Shown one piece after another: positions 47,997 to 58,609 of a stretch of DNA of 64,000 nucleotides. The stretch is taken from positions 320,173,919 to 320,237,918 of the forward strand of contig CM077643.1 of NCBI GenBank assembly GCA_039707465.1. Reading direction: 5' to 3'. The translations under genes were made by a program, and so were the position numbers. The first letter of the stretch is position 1. Every line of letters starts with the position of its first letter. Under the pieces are notes generated by a model. The model did not search any database. It was not told where the DNA came from and saw only the letters and a list, made by a program, of their open reading frames with translations. The DNA comes from Rhabdophis nuchalis. Lineage: Eukaryota; Chordata; Lepidosauria; Squamata; Natricidae.

Positions 47997-50555
47997 GTAA
48001 TAATAATAGTTTAATAGTTTAATTTCTTGACCGCTCCTCTCCCCATAGGGACTCGGAGCGGTGCACAGGGAAACTAAAAACCATAAATATACAATCAAGA
48101 ACATCTTAAAAACAAATTAAATAGTACCTGTGCTAAAATACCCAATCTAAACTAAAATTCCCACTATACACTAAAACCCCATAGAGAGAGACTATCCCAG
48201 ACCGGCCAAGCAGAAAAAATATGTTTTTAATTTCAGACGGAAGGAGCGGAGGTCCGTGGTCGTTCTAATGTCGGGGGGAAGGTCATTCCAGAGGGCAGGG
48301 CCCGCCACAGAGAGAGCCCTTCCCCAGGGCGTCGCCCGCTGACAAAGTCTAGTGGACGGCACCCGGAGAAGTCCCTCTCTGTGGGAGCGAATCGGCCGTG
48401 AGGAAGTATGGGGCAGGATCCGATCCCGCAAATAGCTAGGTCCCGAGCCATGGAGCGCTTTAAAGATGATAATTAGTACCTTGAAGCGCACCCGGAAGAC
48501 GACAGGCAGCCAGTGCAGCTCGCGCAGGAGAGGTGTTACATGGGTAAACCTAGAGGTACCCAGGATTGCCCGCGCGGCTGCGTTCTGGACCATCTGCAGT
48601 CTCCGGGTGCACCTCAAGGGAAGCCCCATGTAGAGAGAGTTACAATAGTCCAGTCGAGATGTCACGAGAGCATGAGTGACTGTGCGAAGGGCGTCCCGAT
48701 CCAATAGGGGGCGCAACTGGCGAACCAGGCGAACCTGGTAAAACGCCCTCCTAGCCACGGCTGTCACTTGATCTTCCATGGACAGCCGGGCATCTAGGAG
48801 GACACCCAAGTTGCGCGCCCCATCCACAGGGGCAAGATGTTCGCCCCCTATGGCCAGCGATGGAGTTAGCTGGTTGAATCGGGCAGCCGGAAACCACAGC
48901 CACTCGGTCTTGGTCGGGTTGAGTCTGAGTCCGTTACTTCCCATCCAGATCCGTACGGCTTCCAGGCACTGGCACATCACCGCTACGGCATCGTTGGGGT
49001 GGTTTGGGGTAGATATATACAGCTGCGTATCATCAGCGTAGAGATGATACTCTACCCCAAAACCACGGATGATCTCGCCCAGCGGCTTCATGTATGTGTT
49101 GAACAGGAGAGGCGAGAGGACCGACCCCTGAGGAACCCCACATGTGAGGGGTCTCGAGGTCGACCTCTGCTCTCCTGCCAACACAAATTGCGATCGGCCA
49201 GAGAGGTAGGAGGAGAACCACCGTAAAACGGTGCCTCCCACCCCCAACCCCCCCAACCGATGCAATAGGATACCATGGTCGATGGTATCGAAAGCCGCTG
49301 AGAGGTCTAATAGGACCAGGATGGAGGAACAACCCCCATCCTTGGCCCTCCAGAGATCATCGACCAACGCGACCAATGCCGTCTCGGTGCTATGCCCGGG
49401 CCGAAAGCCGGACTGGCGCGGATCTAGATACTCAACTTCCTCCAGGTGACGGGGAAACTGTTGTGCCACCACACTCTCAACAACCTTCGCCAAAAAGGGA
49501 AGGTTGGAGACTGGACGATAGTTGTTCAAAAGAGCTGGATCCAAAGAGGGCTTCTTGAGGAGGGGCCTCACCATAGCCTCTTTTAGGGAGGCAGGCAAGG
49601 AACCCTCACTCAAGGATGCGTTGATAACCTCTTGGAGCCAGCCTCGTGTCACCTCCCAGGATGCCAGTACAAGCCAGGAGGGACACGGGTCCAATAAACA
49701 TGTGGTGGCTCGCAGTCGCCCACGTAACCTGTCCATATCCTCGGAAGTAACGGAGTCAAACTCCTCCCAAACAAGATCTGTCTCGTGGCATCTCACTGGG
49801 CCATCAATGGAGGGTAGCCCGTTCTGTATCTGAGCGATTTTCTCCTGCAGAAAAATCACAAATTCCTCTGCTCTACCCTGTAGCGGGGCTTCCCGCACCC
49901 TCTGTTGAAGGAGGGAGCGGGTCACCCTAAACAGGGCGGCAGGGCGGTTTTCTGCGGATGCTATGAGGGTGGCACAATGATGACGTTTGGCCACTCTCAG
50001 CGCCACAATGTAAGTCCGTAAATGGGCTCTTACCTGTGTTCGGTCAGATTCAGAACGGGTATTCCTCCATCTTCTCTCTAGGCATCTCTTGCGGCGTTTC
50101 ATCACCCTCAGCTCCTCGGTAAACCAGGGAGCCGTGGTGACTCGCGGCCGCAAGAGAGGCCGCAAGGGCGCGACCCGATCCAAGGCTCCCGTGGTCGCAA
50201 TATTCCATGCGACCACAAGGTCCTCGATCGGGGCGCGGGTCGGGGGTACAGGAAAAGGCCCAAGCGCCGTCTGGAACCCATCCGGGTCCATCAGGCGCCT
50301 GGGGCGGAACCAAATTGGAGACCCGGGTTCCGCCTCCCCGCGGAGGGGGGTGGCGGTTGGAAAGTCGAGCCGGAGAAGTGAGTGGTCTGACCATGACAAG
50401 GGCGTGATGACTATGTCCCCTAAACCCAGATCACTCTTCCACTGGCCAGAGACAAAGATAAGATCCGGTGTGTGTCCACCCTCGTGGGTGGGGCCTAAAA
50501 TTAGTTGGGTCAGGTCCATGGCCGTCATGGAAGCCATGAACTCCCGAGCTACCCC
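47997..50555 (-). mobile_element. L2-clade LINE, 2.56 kb, 5'-truncated, least damaged copy
   Basis: It runs on the minus strand from inside the endonuclease (VAREFMASM) to the CGCTCCGAGTCCC-type 3' UTR and an (ATTATT)-like tail. Matching flanks CCAGGTAA at the left junction (about 47993-48000) and at about 50553-50560 suggest an 8-bp target duplication inside the minisatellite. The insertion is younger than the array. The ORF is open throughout. Confidence 0.92.
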
Positions 50556-50645
50556 AGGTAAACTCACTGGCCAGGGGTGAGAGGCGGTTGCTGAGGGGCG
50601 CGGGGCGCGTGCGAAGTTCGCAGGCTCGCCCGCGCCTCTCCGCAA
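48192..50645 (-). CDS. L2 ORF2: endonuclease C-terminal part plus reverse transcriptase
   Basis: This 817-codon frame is open to the natural stop. Residues 1-30 are read-in from the minisatellite; L2 homology starts near residue 31. The endonuclease end holds GPTHEGGHTPDLIFV and SWSDHSLLRLDF (SDH at 86-88). The RT has [67 protein letters not shown] and YADD at 536-539, followed by the thumb and the C-terminal region ending CLAGLG. The endonuclease N-terminal half with its catalytic residues is missing, so it could not make a complete retrotransposition protein. No promoter is expected; expression is doubtful. Confidence 0.88.
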   Translation of the reverse strand: MRRGAGEPANFARAPRPSATASHPWPVSLPGVAREFMASMTAMDLTQLILGPTHEGGHTPDLIFVSGQWKSDLGLGDIVITPLSWSDHSLLRLDFPTATPLRGEAEPGSPIWFRPRRLMDPDGFQTALGPFPVPPTRAPIEDLVVAWNIATTGALDRVAPLRPLLRPRVTTAPWFTEELRVMKRRKRCLERRWRNTRSESDRTQVRAHLRTYIVALRVAKRHHCATLIASAENRPAALFRVTRSLLQQRVREAPLQGRAEEFVIFLQEKIAQIQNGLPSIDGPVRCHETDLVWEEFDSVTSEDMDRLRGRLRATTCLLDPCPSWLVLASWEVTRGWLQEVINASLSEGSLPASLKEAMVRPLLKKPSLDPALLNNYRPVSNLPFLAKVVESVVAQQFPRHLEEVEYLDPRQSGFRPGHSTETALVALVDDLWRAKDGGCSSILVLLDLSAAFDTIDHGILLHRLGGLGVGGTVLRWFSSYLSGRSQFVLAGEQRSTSRPLTCGVPQGSVLSPLLFNTYMKPLGEIIRGFGVEYHLYADDTQLYISTPNHPNDAVAVMCQCLEAVRIWMGSNGLRLNPTKTEWLWFPAARFNQLTPSLAIGGEHLAPVDGARNLGVLLDARLSMEDQVTAVARRAFYQVRLVRQLRPLLDRDALRTVTHALVTSRLDYCNSLYMGLPLRCTRRLQMVQNAAARAILGTSRFTHVTPLLRELHWLPVVFRVRFKVLIIIFKALHGSGPSYLRDRILPHTSSRPIRSHREGLLRVPSTRLCQRATPWGRALSVAGPALWNDLPPDIRTTTDLRSFRLKLKTYFFCLAGLG

Positions 50646-50885
50646 CTGCTTCCCACCCCCGGCCAGCTAAACTCGCTGTCCGGGGGTGAGAGGCGGTTGT
50701 GGAGGAGCGCGGGGCACGTGCAAAGTTGGCAGGCTCACCCGCGCCTCTCCGCAACTGCTTCCCACCCCCGGCTAGCTAAACTCGCTGTCCGGGGGTGAGA
50801 GGCGGTTGTGGAGGAGCGCGGGGCACGTGCAAAGTTGGCAGGCTCACCCGCGCCTCTCCGCAACTGCTTCCCACCCCCGGCTAGC
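50556..50885. repeat. 109-bp GC-rich minisatellite, right part
   Basis: CGCAACTGCTTCCCACCCCC starts at 50641, 50750 and 50859, an exact 109-bp period with high identity between copies. The last units carry CCCCCGGCTAGC in place of CCCCCGGCCAGC. Confidence 0.95.
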
Positions 50886-50889
50886 GTCC

Positions 50890-52440
50890 CTGGCTGTTGG
50901 GGACTTCCGGCGCAGAGCGTTGCACCGGGGATGCCCACCGCTGCTCCACGTTGCGCCGTAAACCGTCCCCACCGCCTCTCCTGAATACGCAGCTGCTGTA
51001 TTTAGGACTTACATTCTTATTTGTAAGTAAATCAATGGAAGTTGCTTGTTTATTTAAATGATTTATATGGCCACCTATCTTGGGACTGGGACTCTGAACT
51101 TTTACCGAATAAATTAAATGAGAAAAGTATGTCAGTTTTACCCATATAAGTTATTCGCATGAAAATTGCTGAGTTTCAGGCCTTTCCTCTTTGGCAAATC
51201 GATTGGTTTTTATGCTGCTTCCCCCCTCCCCAAATAGGAATAACAAAACATCTGGCATCCTACACCTGTATTCTATTTGCATCTGTATCCACTTTTCAGG
51301 CTTATAAACGATGTGAATTTCCAGCACTTTATATCTGGGAAACTGCTTTTAATATCAAAAATAGAATTGGAGTATTTCTTTACTTTGATACACTATTTCC
51401 CTTGTTTAATTTTATTATACTGTATTGTGCACTATACTATACTATACTATTAATAATATTAATACTATATTATTATTTTTTAAATAATTATGCTGTCCAT
51501 CTCACTGATGCAGTGACTCTGGGTGGCTTATAGTTTATTATGACTTTATATACATAATCTAACACCTTTCTGATGTTATTTTATATTTCTTTGCCCAATA
51601 AAATATTGTTGCTTGGGATAACACAATTAATTATAAAATCATAAAATATTTATTCAGTGGAAACTATGTTGACCTTTTTCAGGGTAAATTTTCAGAGTAT
51701 TTTTCTACATATATTTTCTTAAAAATAGACCTTTAAAGGTATATTTATGCATAAGAAATCACTTTTTATCTGGAAATCAGTGGCCCTTGGCTGATGTGAA
51801 AAAAATGTAAGTTGCATTTGATTAGTACTTGATTGGGAAGTCACTACAAAAGAACAGGCCTATAAGTGGCTAAGCAATTAAAAAAATAAAATAAAACAGT
51901 GACAACCACTTCTGTAATGCTGCCAAGTAAACTATAGGGATGTGCCACACACATCATAAGCAGTGGAGCTCAATTTCACTTACAAGTTTAAGAATGGTAA
52001 TTGAGGATGTAATTGATACCTAGGATGTTGGCAACAACCTGTATCAACCTTATAGAATATCTTTTTTTTACATTATTTTAGGGAATTTCTATTTTTTAAT
52101 TGTTTATAAAATATATTTACTACATGAAATGTTATTCCTTTTTGCAAATGTTTTCTTTGAGATGCAATATGTTGCTTTTAAGTGTTCAGACCAGATTTAT
52201 AAAGTGGCTGCTTTTCTATGGGCTGCCAGGTTGGTGCATTTTAGTGACCTTTCCTTACATAATTGGTGTTGTCTTTCATACTTTTGGATTTCTATTTTCT
52301 GTTTCTGTTACTTAGCAATTGCTAAAACAAATCCCACGTGAAAAAATATTCAAAGCCTTCTTGATTTTAATTGTCACTTTATTTATTCCTGCACATTGTA
52401 GTATTTATTCATTTTCATATCTGTTTTTCCACTGTTGTAC
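50890..52440. other. Unrecognised interior of the 5-kb insertion
   Basis: About 110 bp of GC-rich sequence is followed by about 1.4 kb of AT-rich DNA. A 124-codon plus frame (51159-51533) is rich in hydrophobic residues but has no hAT transposase motif (no RW..C2H2 or hATC dimerisation block seen). Confidence 0.4.
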
Positions 52441-52594
52441 AAACATAATTCCAGCAGCTGCTAACATTCCCACCCGGTCACATGGCCGGCAAGCCACTCC
52501 CACCCGGTCACATGGCCGGCAAGCCACTCCCACAAAGCAGGCCACACCCACAGAATATGTTCCAAAATTTTTGAAACCCACCCCTGAATGGGTA

Positions 52595-52826
52595 GAAACT
52601 AATCAAGGAGCGAAGCAACTTAGAACTAAGGAGAAATTTCCTGACAGTTAGAACAATTAACCTCTGGAACAGCTTGCCTCCAGAAGTTGTGAATGCTCCA
52701 ACCCTGGAAGTCTTTAAGAAGATGTTGGATAGCCATTTGTCTGAAATGGTATAAGGTTCCTGCCTACGCAGGGGGTTGGACTAGAAGACCTACAAGGTCC
52801 CTTCCAACTCTGCTATTGTATTGTAA
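52595..52826 (+). mobile_element. CR1 LINE fragment, right half and 3' end
   Basis: GAAACTAATCAAGGAGCGAA continues the CR1 interrupted at 47534. It ends GGTCCCTTCCAACTCTGC and TATTGTATTG, a CR1 tail of the same type as at 33.54 kb. Confidence 0.92.
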
Positions 52827-52861
52827 GAGTGTTGAACAACATAGTTAGGAATGAAATCTTT

Positions 52862-53060
52862 ATTATAGCAGTAGCACTTAGACTAATATACTGCTTCACG
52901 GTGCATTACAGCCCTCTTTACATAGTTGACAGAGTCATCATATTGTCCCCAGTAATCCTGGTCCTCAATTTACCAACCTCGGAAGGATGGAAGGCTGAGT
53001 CAATCTTAAGCCATTCAGAATTGAATTCAGCGGAATTAGCCTGCAGTTCTGCTTTCTAAC
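52862..53060 (-). mobile_element. tRNA SINE (snake type)
   Basis: On the minus strand a tRNA-like start near 53060 is followed by the GGATTGACTCAGCC-type body, GAGGACCAGGATT and a tail near GCTACTGCTATAA. It matches 39733-39962 with more changes. Confidence 0.8.
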
Positions 53061-53399
53061 CACTGTACATCTCAGCTCTTTTTAATTATTTATTAATTAC
53101 TTATAATTCAGGAAGAGTGGCCATAGTCTAACAGTCACTAAATGAGACTAGGGGAGATAGAAAATGTATACCCCCTCCTATTTCACCTTCAATATGTTCT
53201 CTTCCCAGGCTTCCTCAGGTAGCCTTCTTTTTCTCAGTTTCTTGCTGATTATACCACACATTAATTGTAGAGAGGGAAAGGAAGGAAGTTGACATTGATG
53301 GGAGTAGAGTATTCAGGAATTGTTGCCTAGGAAAAAGGGGCTAATGCATTTTTAAAGTCCAGAACATCCAGGTAAAAATCAGGAGCTGCTTCAACAGAG

Positions 53400-54057
53400 A
53401 CCTCCCTAATTCACTCTTCCGACCTAGCCTTAGCAAGAGCAAGAAGCAGACACCTTGTCATGAAAACCCCCTCTTTATTTGCCTCTTGTGAAGGAATTGC
53501 ATTCACCCACTGAAAAGTCCAGGCAAGAGTCCTTCAAGGAGTTAACTGCAATATCAGACCTTATCAGTTCCTTGTGATAATTGCAAGGCTACGAGTTCCC
53601 AGGCAAAGGGCTGTAAATTAAGTTCTGGCAAGCAGTCTTTGTGGCACAAAATACAATGAGCAAAATCTTCAGAAGTACAAACTCTTGTCTCCTACGACAA
53701 CCATTCCCCTTTTCTTTTATTTATTCCCCAGCCAGGGAGGGGCCATTCTGCATCCATGTGTGCTTTGCTTCCTGAGTCAACTCCTTGTCCTCCGTGGCTC
53801 ACCTCTCCTAACTGCTCTGGGCCTACATGCATCTGGAACGGGCCCCAGATGTTCTTCTTCCTCACTCCTATCAACCTTCAAAGGCAGGTGCCTCTCTGAT
53901 GGCTGGGAAATGTTGGACGGCCCTGGCTGTATCTCTGTGTCTGACACAGAGCATCTATCAGAGCCTTCCCCAGGTTCCAGAACTGGCCCAGGTTCCTCCC
54001 CAACCTCCTCATCATCGGAGTCTGCCTACAGCTCGACTGGCAGCTGGCGGGCCACAA
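53400..54057 (-). mobile_element. Probable solo LTR
   Basis: On the minus strand the segment begins TGTGGCCCGCCAGCTGCCAG (TG terminus at 54057). It contains a polyadenylation-type GGCAAATAAAGAGGGGGTTT near 53480, followed by ATGACAAGGTGTCTGCTTCT, the usual R/U5 layout. I see no gag or pol beside it. The distal CA end and target duplication are not certain, and LTR class is not fixed. Confidence 0.5.
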
Positions 54058-54059
54058 TA

Positions 54060-55900
54060 TTCACCATATTATAAGTGGGGAGGTGGAGGAGGCACAACCT
54101 AGTCTTATTTGCAAGTTGTTGTAGCCAAACTCATTAAAAGAAGTTTCAGCCTCTCCACAAACTTGATTTTTCTGGTCTAGTCTACCTAAAGGGGCTGACA
54201 TTAACATTCTCTTCATTTCTGTTCTGAGAATCATTGGCTCCAACCTGGGACGCTGCACATACTTGTTTGGGTTTCTGCAAGTGTCGGCCTGCCACTGTTC
54301 TGAAGCGGGTATCTGAAGCTGTAGCAAAATTAAATGCTAAAGAAAAGGCATGAGGATATCTGTAGAAGAAAAGCAGCAGGCATGGATGCGGATTCTTTCT
54401 TTTGCTTGGCACACTTCTCCTGTTAATTTGGGTTCCCCTCTAGGTCAGTTTCTGGGGAAAACTGTTTCTGCAAAATCCCCGATTGGCTAGTGCTTGTACG
54501 GTTAGGCATTTCCTTTCCTGGCCACCTGGATCAATTTTGCAGCTTTTAAAATGTTAATTGTAAGAGTGAGCGTGTTTAAAGGAAATTAAGGCGCTTTTGA
54601 TTGCTTCAAATTTCAAGCATATTTAAAAGAAAAGAAAAAGTAAAGTGGCCTGCACAAAGTTTAGGGAAAGGCTTGGCATAATAATGAGTTTAATTATTGC
54701 CGAAATAGCTGGCAATTTCAAGGGAAATGCAAAGACAGCAGGAAGCTCCGCTCATTCGGCTTCTTTGTTCAAATCACCAATTACAGACATATTCCGTTTA
54801 CAACTGGTCCAGGTGAGAAAGTTCAGAAGCGGTGGGAAGCCCCCCACACACCACACCAGAAGCTGATACTGTTCTTAGGCAGCGGGTAGCATTCCATAAT
54901 TGACACCTGCTTTCTATCACAAGCGGCGGAAGCAATTGCAGCATCGATGGGGCTTTGATTAAAAAGGAAAATACAGCTCCTCTAATGTTCAGAAAATTCT
55001 AGGCAGTCCAACTCCAGCCCTAATATCAAGGAGAGAGAAAAAATGTCCGTAAACAATATTTCTGTTTGGATTTTTGCATTTTTCACTTGGCCAGCTGGCA
55101 GATGCCTCTCCCCCCCACCCTCCCCAATCTTCCCGACAACACTGCTTCTGCTTCCACTGGAGCAGCTGCAGCAGTTCCAGTTCTAGCGGATAGCTCAAGA
55201 GGAAGGATTTGTGACAGGAAGCTTCCTTCCTAGAGTGGAAAGATGACAGGGTCATCCCCTCTTCTATCAGCTTCTGAAGCAAGGCAGATGGTGCTGCTGC
55301 TGCAACTGCCCTTGCTTGGAACCAAAAGGAGGGGATGATTGGGAAGGCAGGCAGAGGATGCAAGCGGCTCCTTTCCATTGAGTTGCTCCCTCTGCAGCAT
55401 GTGAGGGAAAATGAAATGTGACAAGCTGACACCAGCAGTATCACTGCACTGCAGGCTTAGCAGAAGCATGATGGCTTTTCAAAGCAAGGCTTCAGAAGAC
55501 TCCAGTTGATGGACAGCTCCCAGCACCCCTTTTGGGGTCCTTCTTATGATTCATTAATCATAAGAAATACAGCTCTTCATGGCTCATTTAACCTCCATTC
55601 CAAACATTTTGTTGGATGTTCTGGAAATCTTTTATTTTCACACCTTTCCTTGGTATGTGCAAGATGGAGATGAGGTGATGGAGCACAAAGCCTTTGATAC
55701 AGCCCACCCTTCACAAGCCAGAGCCCAAGGGCTAGTAGCCTTTTGTGTATATCTGTATGTGTATATAACAAGGGCCACCGTGAGTAGGGCAAATATATGA
55801 AACAGGCAGGAGGATGACAAGGAAGCAAACTTTTTGCACATTCCAGAATTTTGCTTGTTTGAGGAGGGTTTTTTAAATTATACCTTGCAAGCCCATCCTA
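54060..55900. other. No recognised repeat; balanced composition
   Basis: GC content is higher than in most of the window, with CAGCAG/GCTGCTGC runs near 55285-55310. Frames up to 151 codons (54989-55444 minus) have no recognised domain. It could be unique non-coding DNA or contain an exon; the sequence alone does not decide. Confidence 0.3.
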
Positions 55901-55903
55901 AGG

Positions 55904-56130
55904 TTTAATAATAATAATAATTTTAATATTTCTAAACCGCGCCCTCTCCCCACAGGGACTCGGGGCGGTGCACAGGCACAGTAAAACAATAAATACATAT
56001 AAACATTTCATTAAAAATAAATTAAATCCAAACCTGCGCTAAAATTCCCATTAAAACTAAGCAATATTACAAAACCCCAATAAAACCCCAAAGACAGAGA
56101 GACTATCCTATCCTAAACACTCATCCAGGC
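55904..56130 (-). mobile_element. L2-clade LINE 3' UTR only
   Basis: On the minus strand the CACCGCCCCGAGTCCCTG/GGGGAGAGGGCGCGG hairpin and upstream CTCTCTGTCTTTGGGG block match the 3' UTR of the 48-50.5 kb copy. The tail is (TTA)n. Confidence 0.85.
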
Positions 56131-56277
56131 TACTTCCATCCAAAAATAATATAAAACAACATGCTCAATAGAGAAATTGCTGGGTTGAATCAGAAGAAAT
56201 CTAAAATTCACCAAGAAGGCATAAAGTTAGACCACATATCTATCAGTTATTTCCTACAGTATTTCCTACTTAAATCA

Positions 56278-56626
56278 AGTCAATGCCGGCTAGCAGTGCC
56301 CAGGGGGAGGGCCTTCTCAGTGGCTGGGCCATCCCTCTGGAACGACCTACCCCCTGAACTTCGGACTATCACAGACCTTCCCCTCTTTCGCCGCTCACTT
56401 AAGACATATCTTTTCCATCAAGCCGGTCTAAGCCAATGGATAAATGTATTTTAGAATTTTAATGGGATGTTTTAACACAGGTTTTTTAGTTTAATCTATT
56501 TTAGTTACTCTGTATTGATTTTTATTTATTGTTTTTAACTCCCTGTGCACCGCCCTGGGTCCATTTCGATGGAGAAGGGCGGTTCTATAAATCGAAATAA
56601 ATTAAATTAAATTAAATTAAATTAAA
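56278..56626 (+). mobile_element. L2-clade LINE 3' fragment
   Basis: It begins at CAATGCCGGCTAGCAGTGCC, within the ORF2 C-terminus (LWNDLPPELRTITDLPLFRR, FHQAGL), and ends with the CACCGCCCTGGGTCC hairpin and an (ATTAA)n tail. It is very similar to 138-821. Confidence 0.88.
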
Positions 56627-56682
56627 TAGTGGCAACAATCATAATCATCTAATAGCTGGAAAGTCAGTATCCTTTCAGCCTA

Positions 56683-56754
56683 GCTTCTTCTTCTTCTTCT
56701 TCTTCTTCTTCTTCCTCTTCCTCTTCCTCTTCCTCTTCCTCTTCTTCTTCCTCT

Positions 56755-56786
<32 letters not shown>

Positions 56787-56868
56787 TTCTTCTTCTTCTT
56801 CTTCTTCTTCTTCTTCTTCTTCTTCTTCTTCCTCTTCCTCTTCCTCTTCCTCCTCTTCTCCTTCCTTC
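56683..56868. repeat. (TTC/CTC)n array
   Basis: About 185 bp of TTC and CTC triplets. The arginine-rich minus-strand frame across it is an artefact. Confidence 0.96.
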
Positions 56869-56874
56869 TTCAGT

Positions 56875-58113
56875 TTGGGAACAATCCATCCAGATCATCT
56901 AGATTTTGTTCTTTATATTCAAGCCATATTCTTATTTTTCCTAGCATTTATCACTTTTTTCAAATCATATTTTGGAGGTGTGTTTTTTTATGTTCTTCAA
57001 TTACCTTCAAGTATACATTATCTTTACCATATCCTTATTTCTGTCTCCTGCGACACTATCAACATTACAAGAAACTTATTGTCAGTTTCACCTCTTCTGT
57101 TTCTTCTGATGTAGAAGAAGAATCTTTTGCTTACAATAGGATTTTAAAAACTTCCAAGCCACAGTGAGGGATGTTAACTGTTATTGCAAAGGTAACTTTT
57201 TAAAAAAATTCTTTCTGCCTTCCCACTTCCTCTCAATGAGGAAGGGATGCCAAGATTTCTCCATAATGTCTTGAAGCATCTAACAAGTAGAATGCAGCAG
57301 GTTTCTAACCTTTTAAATATTTAGGGGTTTCCAAAATCATACAGTAGTTCTGATGACACATCATCAGTGATTGGCAGAGTGTAATCTCAGAAGAATTCTT
57401 TAATAAACTCCCACATCCCCTTTCCTTATTCTAAAAGGGCTTTTAAAAACAGCAATGACAGCAGGCTAAAAAGGAATAAATGCCAGTTCTATTTTCAGGG
57501 ATCATGTTAAAAGGTTCCATTTTTTGGTTCCTGACATAGACGAAGAATTATGATTTTTTTTTTTATTTGCTTCCTCCTCTGGAGATGCTTCTAGTTGTAC
57601 AGATCCATGATTAAATGGGCAATATTGATTTTTACAATGTAATTTTCAAGCTTCAGGAATAGAAGACTTCCTTACCTTCTGCACACAAGGAACCAAAAAT
57701 AGGGGGGGGGGCAGTTGCTTTAGTGGGCCACTCAACTAATAAATTATATACTGTCTTGGTCAATGCTCACTGAACGGAAACGGCAATGGATAAAATTATT
57801 AGTGGAATGTACATGAAGCTGTATCTAGGACAGAGGTGGAGAAACTTTGGCTGCAGGGTTGCTCAGGTTCCCCAATTTTCTCTCTGTAGTCTTCGTGTGC
57901 CCCGCTGACAATGGCTGTCAAAATTGTCAACAGAATTTCTGGCCCTTTACAGGTAGAAAAAGAAATAAATAATAGAAATATATAGAAATAATGGTGCAGT
58001 GAAATAGGCAGTGCAAAACTAAACAATAACACCAAACACTAATTTCCACTCTAAAAGTAACACCACCCATATGTGTGATATATCTCCAACTATTCTGCGG
58101 CTCACCCACAGAC
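56875..58113. other. No recognised feature
   Basis: AT-rich sequence. CAGAGGTGGAGAAAC at 57831 looks like a hAT left end, but no matching right end was found. Confidence 0.35.
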
Positions 58114-58121
58114 TTCCACTT

Positions 58122-58406
58122 CAGAGGTAGTATTCAGCAGGTTCTGACCAGTTCTGAAGAACTGATAGCAGAAACTTTGAGTAGTTTGGAGAACCAATAA
58201 ATACCACCTCTGACTGCCCCCCCCTTCTATTTTCCCAAGCCCCAGCGGATTGGGAGGAAATGGAGATTTTGCAGTAACCTTCCCCTGGAGTGGGGAGGGA
58301 ATGGAGATTTTACAGTATCCTTCCCTTGCCACGCCCACCAAGCCATGCCACACCTCACAAGCCACGCCCACAGAATCAGTAGTAAAAAATTTGCATCCCA
58401 CCACTG
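58122..58406. mobile_element. hAT-type non-autonomous element, 285 bp
   Basis: The ends CAGAGGTAGTATTCAGCAGG and ATCCCACCACTG are related inverted ends. Perfect 8-bp duplications TTCCACTT lie at 58114-58121 and 58407-58414. The inside aligns with 17975-18251. Confidence 0.93.
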
Positions 58407-58488
58407 TTCCACTTCCATGTTAAATGTGGCCCTTCACCATCAAGAGCTTGTCAGCTTCTCATCTTTAGGCTTTTTGTAGGGTTCTAGC

Positions 58489-58597
58489 CAGTAATGGTAT
58501 GCACAGAAGGTCCATGATGATGACAGGGTTGGAGCCTTGCGCTGCTGCCACTATTGGTTCGTCCGAACTGGTGTGAACCATCAGAATATCACCTCTG
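58489..58597. mobile_element. hAT MITE, 109 bp
   Basis: The ends CAGTAATGGTATGC and GAATATCACCTCTG are of the same type as the 58122 element. Perfect 8-bp duplications GTTCTAGC lie at 58481-58488 and 58598-58605. The inside includes TTGGTTCGTCCGAACTGG. Confidence 0.92.
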
Positions 58598-58609
58598 GTT
58601 CTAGCCATA

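Larger units (their letters stand above)
47535..52586. mobile_element. 5.05-kb hAT-ended insertion in a CR1
   Basis: The left end CAGGGGTGGGTTCC and right end AAACCCACCCCTG are inverted and match the 458-bp element at 44775-45232. Perfect 8-bp duplications AATGGGTA lie at 47527-47534 and 52587-52594, and CR1 sequence runs on across them. The contents are, in order, the hAT left part, a 109-bp GC-rich minisatellite, an L2 (47997-50555, minus), more minisatellite, about 1.5 kb of AT-rich DNA, and the hAT right part with a doubled CCCACCCGGTCACATGGCCG block. No transposase is recognised. Confidence 0.85.

Noticed and set aside
50890..52440. hAT transposase inside the 5-kb insertion
   Set aside because: No long frame and no recognisable transposase motif; frames are short and hydrophobic or AT-biased.
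53685..54102. 129- and 91-codon plus-strand frames as a gene
   Set aside because: They run antisense through the probable LTR and have no domain or conserved start context.
54989..55469. 151-codon minus-strand frame as a host gene
   Set aside because: Composition is balanced, but there is no recognised domain, no clear splice signals and no supporting paralogue in the window. Kept as undecided sequence.
56680..56898. Arginine-rich 72-codon minus-strand frame
   Set aside because: Translation of a (TTC/CTC)n microsatellite.
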